Assembly (NCBI GenBank): GCA_964630295.1
Contig: CAZVTU010000046.1
Span: 1-5,154 of the forward strand
Source of the DNA: CAZVTU01 sp964630295
GTDB lineage: Bacteria; Patescibacteriota; Minisyncoccia; Minisyncoccales; RBG-13-42-11
Direction: 5' to 3'
DNA: 5,154 nt
The notes beneath the pieces are model-generated. The model made no database searches. It saw nothing but the letters and a program-made list of their open reading frames with translations, and was not told the origin of the DNA. Shown here in pieces: positions 1 through 4,154 of this stretch; position 1 is the stretch's first letter, and each line of letters begins with the position of its first letter. A program made the position numbers and the translations under genes.

Positions 1-67
1 TTGCTGCTAATATTTTAATTGTTCCTGTACCAATGTCTAATCCTGTAATTAAATTATTTTTTGACAT
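1..67 (-). CDS. ftsA: Cell division protein FtsA-like, N-terminal fragment (runs off the left edge)
   Basis: Only the first 22 codons are present, from ATG at 67-65. They contain ITGLDIGTGTIK (residues 7-18), which matches the first phosphate-binding segment of actin-fold ATPases of the FtsA/PilM type. FtsA tethers FtsZ filaments to the membrane at the division site. I favour FtsA over PilM because of the wording of the motif and because ftsA following ybeY is, as I recall it, a common order in Patescibacteria. Upstream in this frame there is no ATG, GTG or TTG before a stop, so 67 is the only conventional start. The start lies inside the end of ybeY, with a 19-nt overlap in a different frame. 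The nearest purine-rich GGAGAGG (97-91) is 23 nt away, too far for a normal ribosome binding site, so translation probably depends on coupling to ybeY. The assignment rests on a short fragment. Confidence 0.72.
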   Translation of the reverse strand, partial: MSKNNLITGLDIGTGTIKILAA

Positions 68-453
68 AGTTTCAAATAATAATTTTGTTTCCTCTCCATT
101 AACTCCGCTTTTTTCTGAGATTTCTCATGATCATACCCTAAAAGATGCAAAATACCGTGGATTAAAACTTGAGTTAGTTCTTTCTTATAATTAGAATTAA
201 ATCTCGTAGCATTTTTCCTTACCTGCTCAAGGCAAATGACTATCTCGCCAGAATGATTATAAGAAAAGGCTAAAACATCAGTTAAACGATTTTTCTTTCG
301 ATATTTTTTGTTTAATTCTCTTATCTTTTTTCCCCCTACTAAAACAATGGATAATTCTAATCTTTTCTTTTCTCTTTTTAAAATAAATTCGCTAACTTTT
401 TTAAAAAATTTCTCGTTAATTTGTTTAGTCGTCAAATTATTAACTTCGATCAT
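49..453 (-). CDS. ybeY: Endoribonuclease YbeY (rRNA maturation factor)
   Basis: YbeY is a zinc-dependent single-strand endoribonuclease that acts in 16S rRNA 3'-end maturation and ribosome quality control. The 134-residue product carries the family metal-binding signature HGILHLLGYDH, with ligands H99, H103 and H109. The conserved strand before it reads TDVLAFSY (58-65) followed by GEIVICLE (69-76), equivalent to the usual TDVLSFP...GDIVIS. At 134 residues it is shorter than the usual 150 or so; the trimming is mainly at the N-terminus, and the catalytic core looks complete. The start ATG at 453 overlaps the yqeY stop as ATGA. It is preceded by AAGGAG, the clearest Shine-Dalgarno sequence in the window. 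The 3' end overlaps the ftsA start by 19 nt. Assignment is secure from the signature. Confidence 0.95.
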   Translation of the reverse strand: MIEVNNLTTKQINEKFFKKVSEFILKREKKRLELSIVLVGGKKIRELNKKYRKKNRLTDVLAFSYNHSGEIVICLEQVRKNATRFNSNYKKELTQVLIHGILHLLGYDHEKSQKKAELMERKQNYYLKLCQKII

Positions 454-947
454 GAAGTTAATAACTCCTTAACAATTTTTGAAACCAAAGAACCATCAGC
501 TCTTCCTTTAACTTTCGGCATTAACTCTGACATCACTCTGCCCATATCTTTTATCTCTTTTGCCTCTACTTTTTCAATTACTTCTTTAGCTAAATTTTTG
601 ACTTCTTCTTCTGAAAGTTGTTCGGGTAAATAGTTCTGTAAAATTTCCAATTCCTTTTTTTCTTTTTCTGCTAAGTCATTTCTTCCTCCTTTCTCAAACT
701 CTTCAATAGCTTCTTTTCTTTTTTTTACTTCGGAAGAGAGAATTTCCACTACTTCTTCGTCCGTTAATTGGCTGTCTTTTTCTAAATCTGCCTCAGAGAC
801 ATTTTCTTTTTCTTTACTGAGTTTAAAACGTTTTTCCTTTTCTCTATTTAAAATTGCAGCAGTAATTAGCCTTAAAACCGAGGTCTCTAACTCTTTTTTA
901 TTCTTCATTGCCTCCCCAAGATTATGCTGAATCTTTTCTTTAAGCAT
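450..947 (-). CDS. yqeY: YqeY-family (GatB/YqeY domain) protein
   Basis: The 165-residue product resembles the YqeY family, whose C-terminal half is homologous to the tail domain of the GatB subunit of tRNA-dependent amidotransferase. The cellular role of stand-alone YqeY is not firmly known; a link to tRNA or aminoacylation is inferred from that homology. Visible family blocks are LRLITAAILNREKEKR (25-40), LTDEEVVEILSSEVKKRKEA (61-80), EFEKGGRNDLAEKE (83-96) and YLPEQLSEEE (106-115). The GatB-like tail follows with MGRVMSELMPKVKGRADGS (135-153). A charged insert around residues 41-60 makes it longer than the typical 148 or so residues. It is almost entirely helical and lysine/glutamate rich. 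It starts 6 nt after the rpsU stop with only a weak AGGAAAG 15 nt upstream, and ends in an ATGA overlap with ybeY, so it is probably translationally coupled on both sides. Confidence 0.93.
   Translation of the reverse strand: MLKEKIQHNLGEAMKNKKELETSVLRLITAAILNREKEKRFKLSKEKENVSEADLEKDSQLTDEEVVEILSSEVKKRKEAIEEFEKGGRNDLAEKEKKELEILQNYLPEQLSEEEVKNLAKEVIEKVEAKEIKDMGRVMSELMPKVKGRADGSLVSKIVKELLTS
465..470 (-). promoter_or_regulatory. Ribosome binding site of ybeY
   Basis: The minus strand reads AAGGAG at 470-465, 11 nt before the ybeY ATG. It lies inside the coding region of yqeY. It stands out because the other genes in this window lack a good Shine-Dalgarno sequence. It also fixes the ybeY start at 453. 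Confidence 0.7.
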
Positions 948-953
948 AATTTA

Positions 954-1172
954 TTAAGTTAGCTTTCCTAACTTTTTTAATTTCTCGTATTCTCTTTTTA
1001 ACTTTTCTCTTCTGAGGGCTGCTCTCTGTTTCATCTGGCGAGATTTAGCCCGCTGATGAAAACGACTTTCTCTTGCCCGAAGTAAAATTCCGCTTTGTTG
1101 AACTTTTCTCGTAAAGCGTCTAATTAGACTCTGGGTTGTTTCTCGTTGTTGTTTTTTTACTTCTATAACCAT
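954..1172 (-). CDS. rpsU: Small ribosomal subunit protein bS21
   Basis: bS21 sits on the 30S platform near the 3' end of 16S rRNA and helps initiation on natural mRNAs. The 72-residue product has the family layout: a short beta start MVIEVKK, then SLIRRFTRKVQQSGIL (15-30), then RARESRF (32-38) and a long arginine/lysine-rich helical tail. Length is normal. The start at 1172 gives the expected N-terminus. The 28 nt upstream of the ATG on the minus strand are almost all A and T with no Shine-Dalgarno sequence, which is notable because bS21 acts next to the anti-Shine-Dalgarno site. It sits between the HIT gene (26-nt gap, the largest in the operon) and yqeY (6-nt gap). Confidence 0.96.
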   Translation of the reverse strand: MVIEVKKQQRETTQSLIRRFTRKVQQSGILLRARESRFHQRAKSRQMKQRAALRREKLKREYEKLKKLGKLT

Positions 1173-1198
1173 ATTTTTATTTTATTTTTAATTAATTT

Positions 1199-1558
1199 CT
1201 AAGGCATACCCGGAACATTTCTTTCTTTTTCATTTGGCCAGCCACCTAATAAATGTAAATGAAGATGATCAATTATCTGTCCTCCTCCTTTTCCTACATT
1301 AAAAACTAATTTATAACCAGTTTCTTTCACCCCTTGAGTTTTGGCTATTTTTTGAGCAGTTAAAATTAACTCTCCGATTAATTCTCTATCTTTTTCTCCT
1401 AAATGATTCACAGTGGGAATGTGATTCTTCGGAAGAATTAAAATATGAACTGGAGCTGAGGGTTTTATATCTTTAAAAGCAATTATTTGTTCATTTTCAT
1501 AAACAATCTCAGCTGGTGTCTCTTTATTTATTATTTTACAAAATATGCAATTATTCAT
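1199..1558 (-). CDS. HIT-family (HinT-like) nucleotide hydrolase/transferase
   Basis: This 119-residue protein belongs to the histidine-triad superfamily, HinT branch. Such proteins hydrolyse nucleoside phosphoramidates, including aminoacyl-AMP, which fits a position just after hisS. The triad HLHLHLL is at 98-104, with H98, H100 and H102; H100 is the expected nucleophile. It is preceded by the glycine-rich VGKGGGQ (88-94) and followed by GG. The N-terminus has CIFCKI (4-9), the CxxC pair found in many HinT proteins and sometimes metal-bound, and the conserved VYENEQIIAFKDIKPSAPVH (19-38). Length is normal. The start ATG overlaps the hisS stop as ATGA. No Shine-Dalgarno sequence is visible, so it is probably translated by coupling to hisS. 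The link to aminoacyl-AMP clearance is inferred from context. Confidence 0.94.
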   Translation of the reverse strand: MNNCIFCKIINKETPAEIVYENEQIIAFKDIKPSAPVHILILPKNHIPTVNHLGEKDRELIGELILTAQKIAKTQGVKETGYKLVFNVGKGGGQIIDHLHLHLLGGWPNEKERNVPGMP

Positions 1559-2856
1559 TTTTTTAAACGCTTTTTTATTTCTTTTACTGCTTTTTCCAAT
1601 TTTAGCGTATCTTGCTTGCCAGATTTCATATCCCTAATAATAATAGTTCCTTCTAATGCTTCTTTTTGACCTAAAATTAAAGTATATTTTGCCCCAATCT
1701 TATCTGCTAATTTTAACTGAGCTTTTAAAGAATCTCTACCAAAAGATTCGGCAACCTGGATCTTGGCTTTTCTGAAATCTTCTAAAAGTTTTAATGTCTT
1801 TCTTTTAGCCAAATTACCTAATTGCGCTAAAAAGACAGAGGGAAGAGGAGATTTGGGAAACTTTATCCCTTTAATTTTTATGGCTTCTATTACCCTTTCG
1901 ACACCCATTGCTGCTCCAGCTGCCTTTGTGTCTTCCCCTCCTAATAATTTAACTAAATTATCGTATCTTCCACCGCCAACCAAAGCGTTTTTAGATAAAA
2001 ATTCTTTCTCTTCTGTTTTCTGAGGAAGTTCAGAGAAAATTTCAAATGCTGTTTTTGTGTAGTAATCCAAACCCCTTACTAAATAAGGATTTAAATGATA
2101 GGGTAACTCAATTTCGTCCAGAAACTCTAAAACTGATTTAAAATGATGGTGACACTCTTCACAAAGGTGGTCAATTAGCTGGGGAGCTTGACTAATTATT
2201 CTTTGACATTTTTCTTCTTTACAATCTAAAATCCTCAAAGGGTTCTCACGTAGTCTACGTCGACAATCTGCACATAAAGCCGATTCTCGAGATTTAAAAT
2301 AATTGACTAAAAGTTTTTTATAGTAGGGTCGACACTGACTGTCCCCAATACTATTTATTTCAATGATTAGATTCTTTAATTTAAGCTCAGTTAAAATATT
2401 ATAAAAAATTTGAATAATCTGAGTGTCAATCACTGGACTCCCTTCTCCAATAACTTCAAGGTTGAATTGGTGGAACTGACGATAACGGCCAGCTTGAGCT
2501 TTTTCGTATCTAAAAACCGGTCCCATTGAATAAAGTTTAACTGGTTGAGGAAGATTTTTCATTCCATGCTCAATATAAGCTCTTACTATCCCAGGGGTAA
2601 ATTCAGGTCGTAAAGTTAAATAATCTCCTCCTTTAGTTCTGAGATTGTACATTTGTTTCTGAACAATATCAGTCGTCAAACCAGTACCTTTCGAAAAAAG
2701 TTCAGTTTCTTCTAAAATTGGTGTATCAATTCTTTTAAATCCGTAGAAATTAGCTACATTTTCACAAACATTATAAATTTTTTGAAAGTATTTCTGTTCC
2801 CCTGGTAAAATATCGTGCATTCCAGCTGGTTTTTGAAATTTTGGTTTTTTGGCCAT
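1555..2856 (-). CDS. hisS: Histidine--tRNA ligase (HisRS)
   Basis: HisRS charges tRNA-His using ATP in the cytoplasm. The 433-residue class II synthetase is full length. Visible blocks are: N-terminal KPAGMHDILP (9-18), TLRPEFT (81-87), motif 2 region with FRYEKAQAGRYRQFHQFN (115-132), the HisRS-specific motif A RGLDYYT (261-267), motif B GGGRYD (294-299), motif 3 AAGAAMGVERV (312-322), and the C-terminal anticodon-binding domain from about 337. The insertion domain (about 190-245) has six cysteines: C195/C198, C212, C217 and C232/C235. The LCxxC...NPLRILDC pattern is shared with many bacterial HisRS; whether these bind zinc here cannot be told. The start at 2856 is 3 nt after the lepB stop, with only a weak GGA about 11 nt upstream. 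It ends in an ATGA overlap with the HIT gene. Confidence 0.98.
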   Translation of the reverse strand: MAKKPKFQKPAGMHDILPGEQKYFQKIYNVCENVANFYGFKRIDTPILEETELFSKGTGLTTDIVQKQMYNLRTKGGDYLTLRPEFTPGIVRAYIEHGMKNLPQPVKLYSMGPVFRYEKAQAGRYRQFHQFNLEVIGEGSPVIDTQIIQIFYNILTELKLKNLIIEINSIGDSQCRPYYKKLLVNYFKSRESALCADCRRRLRENPLRILDCKEEKCQRIISQAPQLIDHLCEECHHHFKSVLEFLDEIELPYHLNPYLVRGLDYYTKTAFEIFSELPQKTEEKEFLSKNALVGGGRYDNLVKLLGGEDTKAAGAAMGVERVIEAIKIKGIKFPKSPLPSVFLAQLGNLAKRKTLKLLEDFRKAKIQVAESFGRDSLKAQLKLADKIGAKYTLILGQKEALEGTIIIRDMKSGKQDTLKLEKAVKEIKKRLKK

Positions 2857-2859
2857 AAA

Positions 2860-3408
2860 TTAATATTCCGGGGCTTCTATTTTTGCTAAAGCAGCGAAGG
2901 GCCAAGCGCGAATAAAAACTCGACCAATAATGTCTTCTTTTGGTAATGGTCCCCAACGTCTTGAATCGGCCGAAGCTATTCTATTGTCACCCAATACAAA
3001 ATACTCGTTATCATCTAAGGTTATCCTAATATTGCCCGGAGTAAATGTAGAGGGATTAAGGTAATCCCCCTCATCTAAAATCTTTCTACCGTCATTATTA
3101 AAAATAATAACTTGACCATCGGCTATCTTAATCGTTTCTCCAGGAAGACCAATAATCCTTTTAATATAACGCTGGGAAGGATTGTTGGGATATTTAAAAA
3201 CTACTACTTCTCCTCTTTGAGGATTTCTAAATCTATAGGAAATTTCATCGACAATTAAATAGTCACCATTTTCAAAATTCGGTTCCATTGATTGACCCTT
3301 AACAAAGAAAGGTTGAAATAAAAAATAGCGAATAGGAACAACTATTATTAAGGCAATAATAATTATCTTAGCGATTTCCCAAGTAAACAAAAGAAATTTC
3401 TTCATCAT
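2860..3408 (-). CDS. lepB: Signal peptidase I
   Basis: Signal peptidase I is the membrane serine protease that cleaves signal peptides from secreted preproteins. The 182-residue product has one N-terminal membrane segment (about 13-26, isoleucine-rich) and an extracytoplasmic catalytic domain. Box B is GQSMEPNF, with nucleophile S40. Box D is RYIKRIIGLPGE, with the general base K83. Box E is GDNRIASADSRRWGPL (140-155). It is the short single-span type, without the second span seen in E. coli LepB. Two consecutive ATG codons (3408 and 3405) begin it; either could be used. It is the first gene of the minus-strand operon, and its promoter places the transcription start almost at the first ATG. 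Being first in a run of translation genes is probably operon packing rather than shared function. Confidence 0.97.
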   Translation of the reverse strand: MMKKFLLFTWEIAKIIIIALIIVVPIRYFLFQPFFVKGQSMEPNFENGDYLIVDEISYRFRNPQRGEVVVFKYPNNPSQRYIKRIIGLPGETIKIADGQVIIFNNDGRKILDEGDYLNPSTFTPGNIRITLDDNEYFVLGDNRIASADSRRWGPLPKEDIIGRVFIRAWPFAALAKIEAPEY

Positions 3409-3414
3409 TTTAGT

Positions 3415-3442
3415 ATTATACTATTTTTTTATTTGAAATCAA
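3415..3442 (-). promoter_or_regulatory. Sigma-70-like promoter of the lepB-to-ftsA operon
   Basis: On the minus strand, -35 TTGATT (3442-3437), a 16-nt spacer and a consensus -10 TATAAT (3420-3415). The expected start of transcription, about 7 nt further on, falls at 3410-3407, on or next to the lepB ATG at 3408. The mRNA would therefore be leaderless or nearly so. No other comparably good promoter was noticed inside the operon. Confidence 0.7.
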
Positions 3443-3444
3443 GT

Positions 3445-3450
3445 TATACT
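3445..3450 (+). promoter_or_regulatory. Possible -10 element of the pth promoter
   Basis: TATACT lies 6 nt before the pth ATG at 3457. No convincing -35 is found 16-18 nt upstream, where the sequence is T-rich. If used, it would give a leaderless pth mRNA. An alternative -10, TATTAT at 3414-3419, overlaps the lepB -10 on the other strand and would give a leader of about 30 nt, but it also lacks a -35. Confidence 0.35.
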
Positions 3451-3456
3451 AAGATA

Positions 3457-3963
3457 ATGGTCTTAATTGTTGGATTGGGCAATCCTGGACGAAAATTTCA
3501 AAAAACTCGCCACAACATCGGCTCAAGAGTAATCGATGAATTGGAATCCTTGAATTTAAAAGGAATAATTTTAGCTAAACCTCAAGTATATATGAATCAA
3601 TCGGGTTTAGCAGTAAAAGGGCTTATTAAAAATCATAAATTGAAAGTTGAGGATTTAATCATCATCCACGATGATATTGACTTACCTTTAGGGAAGATTA
3701 GAATTGTTAAAAATCGGGGGGCGGCTGGTCATAAAGGTGTAGAGTCAATAATTAAAAGTCTAGGAACAAAAAATTTTGTGAGGTTTCGAATTGGAATTTG
3801 TCCAAAATTAGGCAAACCAAAAAGACCAGAAAAGTTTGTCCTTCAAAAATTTAATAGAAAAGAGGAAAAGATAGTTAAAGAAGTAATAAAAAAAACCGCC
3901 ACCGCGATTGAAATTTTTTTAGAGGAGGGCCTAGAAAAAGCAATGCAAGAGTTTAATAAATAG
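3457..3963 (+). CDS. pth: Peptidyl-tRNA hydrolase (compact form)
   Basis: Pth releases tRNA from peptidyl-tRNA that has dropped off ribosomes. The ATG at 3457 gives 168 residues starting MVLIVGLGNPG, the family N-terminus; a TTG eight codons upstream would add an atypical extension. Key residues, with E. coli equivalents from memory: N9 (N10), catalytic H19 in TRHNIG (H20), N47 in YMNQSG (N68), D72 in HDDIDLP (D93). Two oddities are seen. About 20 residues that normally separate the first helix from the KPQxYMN strand are missing, only about six remaining around 31-36. The usual GGHNG is AGHKG here, replacing the conserved asparagine (E. coli N114) with K93. The N-terminus and C-terminal helix are otherwise normal, so it is probably functional. 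It diverges from lepB across a 48-nt gap. Its stop TAG overlaps the first base pairs of the structured element that follows. Confidence 0.95.
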   Translation: MVLIVGLGNPGRKFQKTRHNIGSRVIDELESLNLKGIILAKPQVYMNQSGLAVKGLIKNHKLKVEDLIIIHDDIDLPLGKIRIVKNRGAAGHKGVESIIKSLGTKNFVRFRIGICPKLGKPKRPEKFVLQKFNRKEEKIVKEVIKKTATAIEIFLEEGLEKAMQEFNK

Positions 3964-4104
3964 ATTTTATCCTTTGGCCTACCTGCGAGCTCTAGCATTT
4001 AAAGAAGATAACTTCCAAACGCTAGAATTTTCGGCTCCCAGACTTAGGAGGGATTATCTGGGATCTTAGCCACTCGCAGATAGACCAAAGGATAAAAATC
4101 TTTT
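3962..4104 (+). terminator. Possible terminator of pth formed by the same inverted repeat
   Basis: On the plus strand the same arms pair directly after the pth stop and are followed by TTTT (4101-4104). This could end pth transcription before the mfd promoter. The U-run is short, the hairpin is far larger than a usual intrinsic terminator, and C-A mismatches weaken it in this direction, so this is a secondary possibility. Confidence 0.3.
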
Positions 4105-4120
4105 GACAATTTTTGCTAAA
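3962..4120 (-). ncRNA. Candidate structured noncoding RNA (three-way junction), family not recognised
   Basis: Read on the minus strand from a predicted start near 4120, bases 4101-3962 fold into a closing stem of about 29 bp (4101-4072 with 3962-3990, one bulged U) and two hairpins. Hairpin 1 (4071-4033) pairs GGCU with AGCC and CCCAGA with UCUGGG around a 5-nt bulge and a 14-nt loop. Hairpin 2 (4026-3991) has a 10-bp stem, then GAAG-UUAU-CUUC at its tip. Only a 6-nt linker, GAAAAU (4032-4027), is unpaired at the junction. The three non-Watson-Crick positions in the closing stem (3978/4084, 3982/4080, 3990/4072) and one in hairpin 2 (3997/4020) are G-U on the minus strand but C-A on the plus strand. 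A consensus-like minus-strand promoter precedes it. It lacks features of 5S, SRP, 6S or tmRNA that I know. Alternatives are a miniature palindromic element or a terminator. No clear U-tract ends it. Confidence 0.55.
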
Positions 4121-4131
4121 TAAGATATTAT
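4103..4131 (+). promoter_or_regulatory. Sigma-70-like promoter of mfd
   Basis: A consensus -35 TTGACA (4103-4108), an ideal 17-nt spacer and -10 TATTAT (4126-4131). The predicted start of transcription is about 4138, only about 4 nt before the first mfd ATG at 4142. The -35 abuts the end of the structured element, and the -10 overlaps that of the opposite-strand promoter. Confidence 0.7.
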
Positions 4132-4154
4132 ACTAAATTGGATGGATTTGTCAA
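4127..4154 (-). promoter_or_regulatory. Consensus promoter pointing into the structured element
   Basis: The minus strand carries TTGACA (4154-4149), a 16-nt spacer and TATAAT (4132-4127), a full match to both sigma-70 hexamers. Transcription would start near 4120 and run into the three-way-junction element about 20 nt later. No protein gene lies downstream on this strand before pth, which would be read antisense. The -35 lies within the first codons of mfd if mfd starts at 4142. Confidence 0.6.

Noticed and set aside
421..633. Plus-strand open frame opposite ybeY/yqeY
   Set aside because: It lies wholly opposite the strongly supported yqeY and ybeY genes and resembles no family; it is an antisense shadow.
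1763..2023. Plus-strand open frame opposite hisS
   Set aside because: It is the complement of the conserved HisRS motif B and motif 3 region; no promoter, ribosome binding site or recognisable domain.
2151..2276. HisRS cysteine cluster as an inserted zinc-finger domain
   Set aside because: The LCxxC...NPLRILDC...LCxxC layout is common in bacterial HisRS insertion domains and is not a foreign fusion.
2771..2956. Minus-strand frame bridging the lepB-hisS junction
   Set aside because: It is out of frame with both genes, which have full-length family matches across this region.
3433..3456. TTG start giving pth eight extra residues (MKSSYTKI)
   Set aside because: Family members begin at the MxLIVGLGNPG segment, and the extension overlaps the likely promoter. 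ATG 3457 fits better.
3962..4101. 5S rRNA, hammerhead ribozyme or riboswitch as identity of the three-way junction
   Set aside because: The closing stem is far longer than 5S helix I and the 5S conserved loop bases are absent. A GAAAA stretch sits at the junction but no CUGANGA core accompanies it. No gene lies downstream on the minus strand, and on the plus strand the element precedes the mfd promoter, so a leader riboswitch is excluded.
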